In this document: positions 22,525 to 33,925 of the stretch, one piece after another | Position numbering within the stretch: position 1 is the stretch's first letter | Layout of the letters: every line of letters begins with the position of its first letter | Assembly: GCA_963575645.1 (NCBI GenBank) | Contig: OY754464.1 | Span: forward strand, 29,341,501 to 29,405,500 | Direction of reading: 5' to 3' | Source: Xanthostigma xanthostigma | Lineage: Eukaryota > Arthropoda > Insecta > Raphidioptera > Raphidiidae | DNA length: 64,000 nucleotides | Notes under the pieces: generated by a model | What the model saw: the letters and a program-made list of their open reading frames with translations, nothing else | Database searches by the model: none | What the model was told of the DNA's origin: nothing | Made by a program: the position numbers and the translations under genes

Positions 22525-22989
22525 CAGGCTGAGTCATTTTAATCTTCAGATGAGATTATCTTTTCAGGGTAGGGTGAAATCGAAAAATGGTTCACGGCAA
22601 AGTTGATTGGTTCGAAGAGGGACATCGGATGCCATGGTCACTTTTTACCTTGAGTCGTCGGTTCAAGGTCATTCAGGATCAACTCTTTATTTTTTTAATG
22701 GGAATCCTCATTTTTCACATCAGAATTGAATTTGCTGTGAAAAAACATGAAACTCTTGTGCTAAACATTTTTCTCCAAACCCCGTATTTTCCGGGATATC
22801 TATGGTTCAAAATTTGAATTTCCAAATTTTTATGATTTTTTTACTGTTGAATCGTAGATTTTTTTTAAATCACAGAAGACAATAAGTTCTTGGAATTTTT
22901 CAAGGAATCAATTCCAATTTTTAAAAAATTGCACACTTCTGTTATTTCAATGTCTCAAACGTAAGAATAAATTTTAATTCGTTAAATAA

Positions 22990-23505
22990 AAATTTAATAA
23001 AATATTTTTAACAAAAAAATTGAACCGACTTCAAAAAAGGCACTAAAAAGTAAAAAATAATTTAGTATTGAAATGTTTTGGAGTCGGTGTAGTTCTCGGA
23101 ATAGATTTCATTTTGGCTGACACCGACTCCAAAACATTTCAATACGCAATTATTTTTTACTTTTTAGTGCCTTCTTTGAAGTCGGTTCAAATTTTTTGTT
23201 AAAAATATTTTATTTTTCTCTTCTTAGTGTTAATCTAACACTAAAAATCGGTGAACATACATAAAAAAAACATTATGCATGCCTTTGAAATTTGAGAGTT
23301 TCCCTCGATTTCTCCGGGATCCACCATCAGATCCTGACTTGGTTCCGATGGGACCACCTCGGAAGTGCACTCTTTCGAATAAAAATAAAAAATTTGAAAA
23401 TCGGTTCATAATTGACGGAGAAATCGGTGAACATACATAAAAAAAAAAAAAAAAATATATACAGACGAACACAGAACCTCCTCCTTTTTGTTGAAGTCGG
23501 TTAAA
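22990..23505 (+). mobile_element. Element L, copy 1 (nested in K)
   Basis: Contains an inverted repeat around GGAGTCGGTG / CACCGACTCC (arms about 100 bp; outer part TTTTTAACAAAAAAATTGAA). Next comes GTTAATCTAACACTAAAAAT, a CGGTGAACATACATAAAAA block that occurs twice, and the tail ACAGAACCTCCTCCTTTTTG. Nearly the same sequence recurs at 48280-48770. Confidence 0.7.
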
Positions 23506-23630
23506 AATTGGAATTTATTCCTTGAAAAATTCCAAGAACTTTTTGTTTCCTACGATTTTTCAAAAAAATCTACTATTCGGCAGTAAAAAAATCATAAAAA
23601 TTTGGAAATTCAAATTTTGAATCGTGGATA

Positions 23631-23636
23631 TAGGTA
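23631..23636. other. TAGGTA: 4-bp gain relative to the opposite arm of K
   Basis: The right arm reads GGATATAGGTACCGGAAAAT. The left arm on the same strand reads AGATATCCCGGAAAAT (from 22784-22799). The extra 4 bp fit GATATACCGG to GATATAGGTACCGG plus one substitution. Confidence 0.6.
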
Positions 23637-23894
23637 CCGGAAAATGCAAGGTTTGGAGAAAAATGTTTGGGGCAAAAGTGTCGTTTTTTTTACGGCTGAT
23701 GTGAAAAATGAGGGTTCCCATTAAAAAAGAAAGAGTTGACCCTGAATGACCTTGAACCGTCGACCCGAGGTCAAAAGTGACCATGGCATTCGATTTCCCC
23801 CTTCGATCCAATCAACTTTGCCATGAACCATTTTTCGATTTTACGCTATCTTGAAAAGATAATCACATCCGAAGATTAAAAAGACTCACCTGTA

Positions 23895-24231
23895 TAGTTA
23901 TATTTTGTAGTGATATAGTTGATAAAGCAAAACAAGACAGACATTTGTATCAGAAGCATAATAGCGCTGAGAAACTCATTACTAACTAGTTAATATTGTA
24001 ATAGGTATATATATCCTTAAATTATTGTCTTCCTACACGACAGTTACATAAATCACCAACAATACATTATAACTTCAACCACCCACATATGACGGCGCGC
24101 GCATCACATATCGAACAGGAATGTGTAGCCAGGCACGTGTGAGCGTTTATGCATGAAATCAAATATTGTCGAGCGTCTATAATCTATAATCTCTCTCTCT
24201 CTTTCACTTATCCGCTTAATATCAATGATTT
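23895..24231. other. No feature recognised
   Basis: Contains a CT dinucleotide run at 24191-24204. Confidence 0.4.
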
Positions 24232-24657
24232 ATACAGGTGACCGGTAATTGCTCGTATTCTTCTCGGGAGAAGAAACTATGATTAATTTGGAATGATTTA
24301 AACTCTATCACTTGGAGGTCCGAAATGAGTCATTTTCGAGAAAATCTTATTCGGGTTTTTTTACAAAAATCCGAATTTTGGGAGTTAAACATTAAAAAAA
24401 ATATATATATTGTCTGAATTTTTCCATGATCTGAGAGCTTACTAATTAGCCGACCTTCCTAAAGCTAAAAACCACGAAATTTACTGCTAGATTTTATGTT
24501 GTGTGTTAAAACTTACAATAAATAAAAACAAATAAAATAAAAATTCTTCACAAAAGTGTCATTATCATAAAAAATTACGCCTTTCCGACCCACGAGATCA
24601 TTCCAAATTAGTCATAGTCTCTTCTCCTAAGAAAATACGAACAATTACCGGTCGTCT
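24232..24657. mobile_element. Foldback MITE with about 75-bp arms
   Basis: ACCGGTAATTGCTCGTATTC (24241-24260) is inverted as GAATAC-type sequence ending CGAACAATTACCGGTCG (24635-24651). Both arms continue to AATTTGGAATGAT / ATCATTCCAAATT. Flanking TATA allows a TA TSD. Confidence 0.65.
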
Positions 24658-24804
24658 ATATTCTATATAGGTACAAGTCAAAATGGCTAGTTTCTTTTTT
24701 ATCGTTTCTTTTTTAACATTAATTTTTTTGTATATATTTCACAGCTCTAAGAATATAACAATTGTATCTATATTCCCACAATATATACAATAACCCTTTC
24801 TTTT

Positions 24805-24978
24805 AGCTTTAGCGTACTCGTAGTCGGGTAAATATTATAAAGATCACTGCCTTCAGGTATCTTACTGCTATTTGACCGTCGCTAAAGGAAAACACTTAAA
24901 AAGTCGCAGATTTGCAGAACGCATGATTTTTTTTATTTAACAAAACTTCTTTTGGCACAATCGCGGTAGGGTAAAATT
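24805..24978 (+). repeat. Two copies of a GTCGGGTAAA-type repeat terminus
   Basis: Sequences at about 24805-24832 (TTTTAGCTTTAGCGTACTCG then TAGTCGGGTAAA) and 24945-24976 (CTTCTTTTGGCACAATCGCG then GTAGGGTAAA) resemble those at 19951-19980 and 33063-33083. A shared 3' terminus of an interspersed family is likely. Confidence 0.4.
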
Positions 24979-25039
24979 AATTTCTGAGATTGAAAATGTA
25001 ACGAACGTGTCGCAATATGCCCACGATTAGAAGTAAGGA

Positions 25040-25408
25040 GTGTACAAAAATTAAAATAACTTAACGGCTATATCTTTGAAACTAAAGATGATACAAATGT
25101 GTGAGTGATTGGATTCGACTCAATATGTAATTGTTTCTTAATGTCAACAGAATCTGAGAGGTTTGGAACGAGCTTACGCGGATTCTTTTTCTCTACAACT
25201 TTTATTGGAACTCCCCCTCCCCCCCGACAATAATGGCCGAGTTATGGGGCAAAAAGGGTTTTCGGGAACTTTAAAGTGGCATATCCCCTCCAGTCCACCG
25301 ACAAACTATATCAAAATGTCAGGGGAGCTCGACTCTACAGTTTTTATAGGAAATTTTTTTCGATTCGAACCATACCCGATTTAAGACTTTTTTTTCACCA
25401 ATCCACTC
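25040..25408 (+). mobile_element. Family M, copy 1
   Basis: Matches 50001-50374: GAACGAGCTTACGCGGATTC, TTTTTCTCTACAACTTTT, AATAATGGCCGAGTTATGG, GGAGCTCGACTCTACAGTTT, and the end CAATCCACTCCAG. ORFs inside are read from repeat sequence. Confidence 0.65.
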
Positions 25409-25409
25409 C

Positions 25410-26469
25410 AGTAAAATGTCAAAAAGTTTTCAAATACAATTTAAATATAATTTGCAAATAAATATTATATTTTTCATTGAACAAAGAACTTTGTTGAAAT
25501 GGTCTCCGTGCTTTGAGTCAATGGTGTAGACGTAGGTTAGGTAACTTGCAGGTTATATGAATGTAAATTGTGAACACACCTTGCTGTCAGCTGGGTGGCC
25601 GTCATCGTAACTTAATACTTGGGGTGGAAGAAGAAGAAGAAACACAACAACACACAACAATATTAAACGTTTAAATGAATAACGACTCTGTGTTGTGGCT
25701 AAAAACACTCCGCACAAAACAATATTCAAAACCTAACCAACAAAACATTAAGTGTATACCTACAGAGAACACATAAGATATACAATATATAGTAATTATA
25801 CATATTGTATATTATATTGATTATAATATTTACTTGTCGAGCGTCTTTAATCTGCAATCCGTCTGTAACAAGAGCGTAAAGCAAAGGGTAAATTTTTTTA
25901 AGTTTTAAATTCACACAAAAATACGCACAAGGGAAAGTGTCAAGCAAAATATTAATTCCCAAATCAATTTTATAATTTTTTTTTTCAAGAAAAATTTGTA
26001 AATTTTTTTTAGCCAGGTATTCGTATTATTTTCAGTTTTATTTTTATCATTATGATCCTGGGGGGGGGGTAATTTCTCCCTTTACAGCCCCCCTCCCCTT
26101 ATCAACGCTCTTGGTCTGCAAATATTTATAATTCTTAGCCCTATAACCTATATTTTCATAAATGTGAAAACTTGTGTTTGTTTCTCAACGGCGCAACGAA
26201 CGTGATGAATTTCTTTGGAGCTGTATAATTTATCCAAATAGATTCAGTAGTTCCCGAAAGACAAGACAAAACTTTATTTTCAGTTTGTTACTTCGTCATA
26301 CGATTTAAATGAAAATTTGGATGCAGGGAGTCTATGATATAACCTTAATTTTATCAACTCTGTTAGATTAATTTATAAGTATTTTGTGCCATAAAATGGA
26401 ACTTGAAAATCTGTTTTTTTTTTTTATTTAAATCTAACGTTACATTGAGTACTAAAAAGTATTTACAAA
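25410..26469. other. Low-content region
   Basis: Short GAA run near 25630, AT palindromes at 25775-25830, a G-run at 26059-26068 followed by a C-rich stretch. No gene recognised. Confidence 0.4.
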
Positions 26470-26580
26470 ACTTTAACTTTTGATCGACGCGCGTTTCGAC
26501 AACTGTGTTAGTATCAATAAGGAGATGATTTAAACTCAAATAATGTCCTGATGATGCTAACATTGCTAGTGAAATGTGTG
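26470..26580. other. Inverted pair of CTGATGA-GAAA-type motifs
   Basis: The plus strand at 26550-26577 reads CTGATGATGCTAACATTGCT then AGTGAAATG. The minus strand at about 26488-26520 reads TTGATACTAACACAGTTGTC then GAAACGCG. This arrangement resembles the inverted unit at 39523-39846 and the LTR-like ends of Penelope-type elements. Stems are weak. Confidence 0.3.
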
Positions 26581-26667
26581 CCTCGTGAAAAATTGTATAT
26601 TGTATTTTGGGTGCCTTTTTAATTCTAGAGATTCATTTATAAGATGATTTTTTATTTCTGGATGTCA

Positions 26668-27330
26668 GGGATAATTTATATATTAAAAACACACGCCCTA
26701 TTTCTCTAGCCAAACCGCCAACAATCTCTACTCAACCGATTGACACATTTTTTTTTAATTGAAGCCTTTAGTCCAAAGATGTGTTATCATTATTTTTTTT
26801 TGTGAAATTTGTTAAAAGAGGTGATTTCAAGCGAAAGTAGTAAAAAAGTCGAGGGGGTCAACAGAGAAAACCCATCGATGTTCACAATACATAAGTGTGA
26901 GAGAAATGCAAATATGTACGTATGTCGGAGATTATGCAAACAGTTTGACAAGTCAACTTTGACAATTATTGAAGTGTAGGCATATTTAAATTAGTTAGTT
27001 TTTTAACGCGAATATTCAAAATATTAATAGACAACTGAAATTTTATTTTATTTTCCAAATAATTTAAGAAAGTGTAAGCTTATGTTAATTTAATGCCAAA
27101 ATAGAGTTTTTAAATATCACATAGACTGTACTAAGTCTAAAATTTGCTCTGAGATCAGAAAAAAATGGTGAAAATCGTAACTGCATCAAATAAGGTTAGA
27201 TTTTTTAATAGCTGTAAATGGAAACTAATGCAAGAGGAATAAAATTATTGCCGTAGGACTGTGTCAAAACATCATTTTTTTAAAACAATATGAAGACACA
27301 TGCAAAACGTTTTGCAAAGGTATACTAGTA
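26668..27330 (+). mobile_element. Family J, copy 1
   Basis: Matches 55424-56245 along its length: CCGATTGACACA, GAAGCCTTTAGTC, GTGATTTCAAGCGA, AATGCAAATATGTACGTATG, AATGCCAAAATAGAGTTTTT. The 3' end TACTAGTAA resembles the CTAGT end of Helitron-like families. This copy lacks about 130 bp present in copy 2. Confidence 0.65.
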
Positions 27331-28784
27331 ATTATAATAATAGAATCATGATTATAACTAAGCACGAAAAGATTGAAATTTCGGTAAAGCAATACTTTTA
27401 TTTCTAACAAAATGGTATAATAATAAATCAAATAATATTCTCAAAGACTATCATGAATATAGAAAAAAAATTACAGTTCACGAGCATCCACCGTGCGTTC
27501 CCAAACAAATTATTTTAAAAAGATATCATTATAACACGACGACTTAGAATTTTGTAGAAAATTACAAAAATTTTAATTCAATTTAAAATGTTATTAGGAA
27601 AATAATTTATTGGAAAGAAGCGGAGAGAAACTATTACAAAGTAAATAATATTATTTTGAAGTCTCTCATTTTTAAAAGGGCTCATCTGTAGACCTTTTAG
27701 ACATTTTCACAGCATGACATCAACAAAAGTTATTAAAGCTGTCTGCATTAACATTAAGTAAATATATAAATATTTTATACGAATGCAGTGGGCTGGATTT
27801 GCAACGTCACCGCTCAGGTATCTAAAAATACTTTTTTCTTTAAAAAGCGAAAAATATTAGAGATAAATACAGACTAAAATTTCTTCCAAAAGGATCAAAA
27901 TAAATAACTCATTCAAGTAGGTACAAAAAATACCAAACATTACAGGATTTTAAATTTAATGAACCAATGAATGTATTTTTTCAATTATTTATCAATTAAG
28001 AACACATTAATTATACTTATTAAAATTTTAAAAAGGAAAAAATAACCTCTTTGACATCACTGAGTCCATACTTTCTTATTTAGCGTAAAAAGTGTTGAAC
28101 AGCCAATTCATTTTTGTATCGTTGAGTTCGTGGCTTTTTTACTAAACATACAAAATTGCCTTAGTTACCAGTGACATCAATATTTTATCAATTCATATTG
28201 AAAGTAAATATTTGTCTTTTCTTTTGCCTCTCGCTAGTTTTTTATCTTGTAAAAATGTTCCGCCATGTAAAGAAAACTGCATCTACCTCGATCCATTGAA
28301 GACTCCTTTTATGTGGGTCAAGATTTAAAAAAACGAATCAACCTTCAAACTATCATTGAAAAGTAGAAATTGATGAAATTATTATTTATTTTACCAAACG
28401 TTGGCGGTCAGAAAAAAGAGTTTCTACTGTAATCATGTATCGTTATAATATGTTGTACATTTTTAATCCAAACTGCATTTTTAAACCCAAAATGAGTTCT
28501 AAATAATGTTTATGTAGTTATACCTTTTCCGGTTTAACAGTTATAATAAAGCGATTCTTCATGGTCGATAATGTTATTCTTATAATATGGTACAATGTAA
28601 ACAAAAGATGTGCGGTCACAAGGCACAAGCATTTATGTTGAATTTTTATATTGTCAAACAAACCATTTTTAAATCATCATGTTATCAGTGAAACTTGAAT
28701 ATAAACCAAACAATATTTTTTTTCTCGAAGCACATCATCAGGAAATGATTAACATTAATTTTAGAAATATCTTGACATAATGGT
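27331..28784. other. AT-rich region, nothing recognised
   Basis: I looked for splice-bounded coding, LINE tails and TIRs and found none that I can support. Confidence 0.4.
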
Positions 28785-29222
28785 GGCACTTCACATGGCT
28801 ATTTGTGTTCGCTATTGGGTGTTTGTTGTATTTGTGCAAAATATATGACGTTCAAGGCAAATATGCAAATAGAGGCAAATACGACCATCCACACATGATA
28901 GTCAAATAACAAACACACAAACATTTGGCAGCAGAACGCAAGGTTCAAAATTCCAGAAATTTTAACACTGTTTCATTGTCCCAATTCATTTTTAATAGTA
29001 ATTGTTCCAGTTCTCGCTCACAGCACAGACACAAAAATACTGCACGTCCGTACAGGTTCACGGCGCGTGCGCTTCTGAATATGGTCATTGTGTAATAACG
29101 TGATTTTGGTATTGACCTTATTTGTCAAATAGGCAAATAAAGCCAACACTTTGTCAAATAGACTGTCCACACATGGTAATTGTTTGCCAAATAGACAAAT
29201 ACAAATAGCCATGTGAAGTGCC
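28785..29222. mobile_element. 438-bp MITE with TIR GGCACTTCACATGGC
   Basis: GGCACTTCACATGGCTATTT (28785-28804) is inverted as AAATAGCCATGTGAAGTGCC (29203-29222). GGT flanks both sides (28782-28784 and 29223-29225), so a 3-bp TSD is possible. That would fit a PIF/Harbinger-like origin, though the usual TWA target is not seen. Internal AAATA..CAAATA words form secondary inverted repeats. Confidence 0.7.
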
Positions 29223-29316
29223 GGTATAACAGCTACAGATTTAGAAAACACCATCGTACTACGCAAGAGTCATGAAGGACGAATCTAACGAAATTCATTC
29301 ACTATAGCGTACATTT

Positions 29317-29526
29317 GGCCTAGTTTATATGAGAGGCGTTCAACGCGCGTTGGCCCAACGCGCGTTTACAGTTTCTATACAATTGTATAGGACTGTTTAT
29401 ATGATAACGCGCGTTGGTGGCGCGTTGAACGCGCGTTATCATATAAACAGTCCTATACAATTGTATAGAAACTGTAAACGCGCGTTGGGCCAACGCGCGT
29501 TGAACGCCTCTCATATAAACTAGGCC
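29317..29526. mobile_element. 210-bp near-perfect palindrome, 99-bp arms
   Basis: The two arms (29317-29415 and 29428-29526) read as exact reverse complements around a 12-nt centre. Ends are GGCCTAGTTTATATGAGAGG. The arms are rich in CGCGCGTT, unusual in this AT-rich DNA. Near-identical 64-codon ORFs on the two strands follow automatically from the palindrome. No TSD is evident. It is a MITE-like element, probably young. Confidence 0.8.
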
Positions 29527-29623
29527 TTATCAAGCCGTCGCGTCGTTCATGGTAGGAAGGTTACCCGAAAAGTAGAGAAATGGACCTTGAACGAACTTGA
29601 CCATTAAATTTTCATTTAACCTA

Positions 29624-29849
29624 TCAAAAAACGACCAAGTGCGTGTCGGACTCGCGCAGCGAGGGTTCCGTACAAGCTTGTAGGTATGTAAATAGTTCGA
29701 CCATCAAGGAAATCAAATCTCGAAGATTTTTCCCACTTAGCCGTTGGAAAACTATAATTGTTCCAATACATTGACAAAACTAGCGACACCTCATATGTCA
29801 AAACCCATCAAGCCGTTTAGACAACAGAGCGCGCCAAAGAAATAGACAT
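29624..29849 (+). repeat. Widespread lepidopteran-type repeat fragment
   Basis: Begins CGACCAAGTGCGTGTCGGAC then GAGGGTTCCGTAC, and continues with AACTAGCGACACCTCATATG and ACCCATCAAGCCGTTTA. I recognise these strings as a repeat common in moth and butterfly genomes. Ends against the hAT MITE. Confidence 0.55.
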
Positions 29850-29857
29850 ACGTACAT

Positions 29858-30208
29858 CAGCGTTGCCAGTTTTTTTTTTTGCCAAGTCGGGATTTTGGAA
29901 ACAGCGGGATTCTTTCGTCGAAAGCGGGACATAGTAAAAAAACGTATATAATCAGAAGTTCTCAAATATTTATCTTTTTATTTGAATTAAAATTACATTT
30001 ACGTGACAATAGATAGCAAAAATAGCCATAGAAAATGTATTTTAATAAAAATATAATATTTTAAATCAGATTTACCCTATCGTTAAATTGTTGAGTCTTA
30101 TTCGTCTTCGTCTCCGAAAAGCGGGACTGAACCTGTCCCGCGCGGGACATTTAATTTTGATTTAAAAATCGGGACATCCCGCCAAAATCAGGACGTCTGG
30201 CAACGCTG
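29858..30208. mobile_element. hAT-type MITE, 351 bp, with 8-bp TSD
   Basis: TIR CAGCGTTGCCAG at the left, CTGGCAACGCTG at the right. Flanking octamers ACGTACAT (29850-29857) and ACATACAT (30209-30216) differ at one base. CAG-start TIRs with 8-bp duplications are the hAT signature. It is internally rich in GCGGGAC/GTCCCGC words. Confidence 0.8.
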
Positions 30209-30216
30209 ACATACAT

Positions 30217-31497
30217 ACACCATACAATTATACATAAATATACTCAAAAACATTACTCTCCTTGTGGGGCAATCGAGTAAAAAGAGTGAATTCGCGATAC
30301 TCATGTATAAACAATCAGATTTGAATACTATGACAGTTAAACATGACCACGAAAAAAATGTTGATAACGGTAGAGTAAAAGTAGAATTTTCAGTAACATT
30401 TCATTCAGTCAACCTAGCAGAAATCAAGCATTCGACATAGGCAGTTTTGGCGCAAGCTCGCAGATATGTTTAGCTATTATTGTCTGCATAAGCGTTAGCC
30501 TTTTCGATCTAAATAAACGTTCTATCACTATGTAGGTATATGTGTATGTATGTTGAAAATGGACAACGCAGCGTGGCCTAGGAGCTAGACTCATCATAGA
30601 TGGCAGAGGGAATGTGCCGATATTAAATAATACGGTAGACAACACAAATAGTCCTGGAGCCGACCGCCAAATTTCCTATGCATCGAATTACACGTCTGTA
30701 CGTGAGTTAGCGTTGGGTCAGACAAATAAGGAGCTACGATTATTATTATTTTTATTCTGCCGGAAATAGGTCACATGCATGTATTTTTTTTATATTTTTA
30801 ATAGATTATTTAATCAACCATAATACGGAGAAAATTTATAATCATTTAAAAAATGTAATGTTATCATAAGAAAAAAAATATTAAATTTCACGTTCAAAAA
30901 CAGTTTAAACATGCAATTGGCCATGTTGGCTGGCTTATGTGACGTTATGATATACGATGCATGTCAACCTTGATGTCAAATTGTCAATGTTCTAAATGAA
31001 GTTTATTTGTTGTTATCTCTACATATTGACATAATCTTACTGTGAGACGACACAGTCGTCATGGAAACTGTTGTTGATATATATTCTGACGTCACATTGC
31101 GTTTTGAAAATGCGTATTTGCTAATTTCTTTTTTATTATTTGTATTTTTTCAGTGATTAGATTAATAAAATATGTATTATGATATGATCAGAACTAAAAT
31201 ATATTTCGAAATAAAAATTTAAACCAATTTGGAGTCTGTTCTGTGCATGCATATAACCTATTAAGGCTTAAGAGGGGTTGCGGTAGCATGAACCACGGTG
31301 ATATGAAAGTACTCATTGAGACTGATATTCTGGCGTTAATTTTATTTATGTGGTCGATGTCATAGATAAATTTATTTACATCTCTCAAGTTGCAACATTT
31401 ACAAATGAGAATTGTCTTATTAATTAAAATACAAAATTACAGAAAGTTAATCACGTTGTAAAAGCATTTCCCATTTAAAAATGATTTCAGATTCTTC
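30217..31497. other. No feature recognised
   Basis: AT-rich sequence with scattered short ORFs lacking motifs. Confidence 0.4.
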
Positions 31498-31505
31498 CCA
31501 AACCT

Positions 31506-31803
31506 TAGTGACGTAACAATAGGGTGACAGAACGGGTAAAATGCCACGGGCCCCTGGTCTGAGAAGGCCATCGGCCCGAGAGGCCGTTAGGACAGGAGGA
31601 ACCTAAAATTTATTACTAAATTTGGTAAATAATATTAATTTTATATTTAATTAATCAAAGCTGGTAATAACTCGAGAACATACACGAATTATACAAATAT
31701 CTACTTTAGATTTATAAAGATGAAACTAAAACGTGAAGTTTTTTCATATTAAGGGAGGGCCGATGAATTTGCCACAGGCCCAGGTGGTATTGTTACGCCA
31801 CTG
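31506..31803. mobile_element. hAT-type MITE, 298 bp, with 8-bp TSD
   Basis: Left end TAGTGACGTAACAATA, right end (reversed) CAGTGGCGTAACAATA. Flanks CCAAACCT (31498-31505) and CCAAACGT (31804-31811) differ at one base. The left CAG has mutated to TAG. Confidence 0.8.
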
Positions 31804-31811
31804 CCAAACGT

Positions 31812-33925
31812 ATTAATATTTTTGTACTCTGTCAAACCTACTGGTAGCCTGTTAATGAAAAAGACCCCAAAGTACTGGGGAGAAGATGTAAAAAATCTGA
31901 AAAATGATCCATGATCCGGTAAAACAAAAGCAATAATAATTGAGACGCCCTATTTGACTAACTCATTCAGACTTTTTCGAAACATATGGAATCTGATGGT
32001 AGGCTCTCCGTCTATTAGACAACATAATATATAAACGTTCTGAGAAACGACCGTTTAACAATGTTAAAACCTCACCCCGAGCACTTATTTAGAGGAGCCG
32101 CTTTTTGACATTTACAAGCTGAAAACAAATGAGCGTTTTTAAATTATAGGTATGTATAATAATTATATTTTAATTGGATAGTAAATTATGTCGCTATATT
32201 ATTTACCATGAAATATATACCGTGAAATAATTATTAGATTTTACATTATTTCATATTAAAATTTTATAATGAAAGTATGGTTTTTAAACCTTTTAGATAT
32301 GAACGGTATTTTCAATTTTTTTTTAATTTATAGAACGAAACTGTTCTTCCTTTTTTTTATAGAGAACAAAATATATGTTAAATTATGCCAATATAAGGGG
32401 GTTATTTTTTTTTATTTATTTCATTCGTCTAACCCATAATATAATTTCGATATAAATAAAATACGAATAAATTAAATCACAGTTCTTTAATAAAACTTCG
32501 ATTCAGATATACCCGTACAGTGTATTGAATACTTAGAACGAATTAACCATTTTCAGTATTTTAGTATGTTTGCTTGTTCCAGCTTAACTCAAAAACTACT
32601 GACCCGACTTGGACTGTACTTTCACTGTAGTGCCCATTTATTATACATTAAAAAATAAGATAGGTTTATTACTATTATTTATTATTATTATTATTATCAT
32701 TATTATTATTATAACGCTTCTTCTGAACAATTGACAACAAATCGTAAAAAGTTACCATTATGTTATGGATTCTGATTGAATTTTTTCATTTATGAAATTA
32801 GTTTTTTTTTTCAAGCTTAATTTGCGCTGTGTGTCATTACTGCAAGTCAACTGGAGCTTGACCAGTAATCACATATTATTTGACTACTCGAATGAGGTCG
32901 CCACGCGCTGCAGTCGAGAGGCGGGGAAGGGCGTACCTGGAACGAGGGTTAGGTATACATTTTCATGGTGTGTCAAAAATAGCTGGGCAACAGTACAAAA
33001 TACACGCAAGCACAGCTAGTAATAATATATTTGATCTTGCTCGTGGATCGGTAGCTTATATTTTTTCAGGCATAGCCGGGTAAATATTACTCTTTACTTT
33101 TATTTTAAACTACCGGTTCGGTCCGGATTTGTAGATTATCATATTTAATTGGATAAGGATTAATACGATGTTAGTCAAAATAAATTTGCAAACAACTCGT
33201 TATTTTTTATCAAATTTTTGAAAGATAAAAATGGTTACTGTGGGTCATCTTTAGAAGATAGACATGTGCTACCGTGAACTTTTCTATAGTAGACCTTTTT
33301 AAGACGCCTTGAAAGCGTCTTTTAACGACTTGATTCCAAACATCGAAATTTATCTACTACTTATCTTTAAATTTAATATGAATGTACCTTCCGGAAGAAA
33401 TTCTCTAAATTATGGTGAAAATGGCATCAAAATCCATTGTGTAGTTCAGAAGAACTAAGCGAAGCAACTTTGTTTTATACTATTTAGAGAAGAGAAGATA
33501 CCAACTTGTGATCAAACTCATGCCGAGACAAACAGACAATTTTGGGCGTACGTTCTCTCGTATAACAGACTTTTTTTTTAAACTCCACAAGAAAACCGAA
33601 CTTAACCCCGCATATTAAATTCCTAAAATGTGATTTTCCACTAGACTGATGAGCTGATATTAAGTCATTTTTTTACTGTAATAATGAGTAGGTATTTAAA
33701 AAATAGAGATCAAAACAAAAGTTTTCTTTTTTTCGAAATCTTATTATAATACACATCGTGTATAAAGTTATGACAAAATCAAATTAAATAATATTATTGA
33801 ATTTGAGAGGGAAGCATCTGGCATTATGTTTTCTCGAAGGGTGGCGAGGTTCTCGTTATAAAGAACACGAGATCGGGATTGGAAGTGGGTAGTTCCGGAT
33901 GCTTTTAGGGTTGCTTTCTGTACAC
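31812..33925. other. Low-content region with ATT microsatellite
   Basis: (ATT)n-like run at 32672-32712. A CpG-richer patch at 32888-32950 has no motif. A repeat terminus (CATAGCCGGGTAAATATT) lies at 33071-33088. A small hairpin AAGACGC-CTTGAAA-GCGTCTT sits at 33300-33320. Confidence 0.4.

Larger units (their letters stand above)
22525..23892. mobile_element. Foldback element K with TA TSD, interrupted by element L1
   Basis: The ends read TA-CAGGCTGAGTC and GAGT/GACTCACCTG-TA, and arms of about 380 bp (22525-22920 and 23508-23892) are inverted copies, for example CGAAAAATGGTTCA / TGAACCATTTTTCG. TA duplication and a CAGG start suggest a Tc1/mariner-derived MITE. The centre has been filled by L1 (about 22990-23505). 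ORFs on the arms are not genes. Confidence 0.7.

Noticed and set aside
23230..23811. 80- and 83-codon minus-strand ORFs
   Set aside because: Read from element L1 and the arm of foldback K. Low-complexity tracts and repeat copies explain them.
29320..29523. Two near-identical 64-codon ORFs on opposite strands
   Set aside because: They are a forced result of the palindrome at 29317-29526. There is no independent sign of coding.
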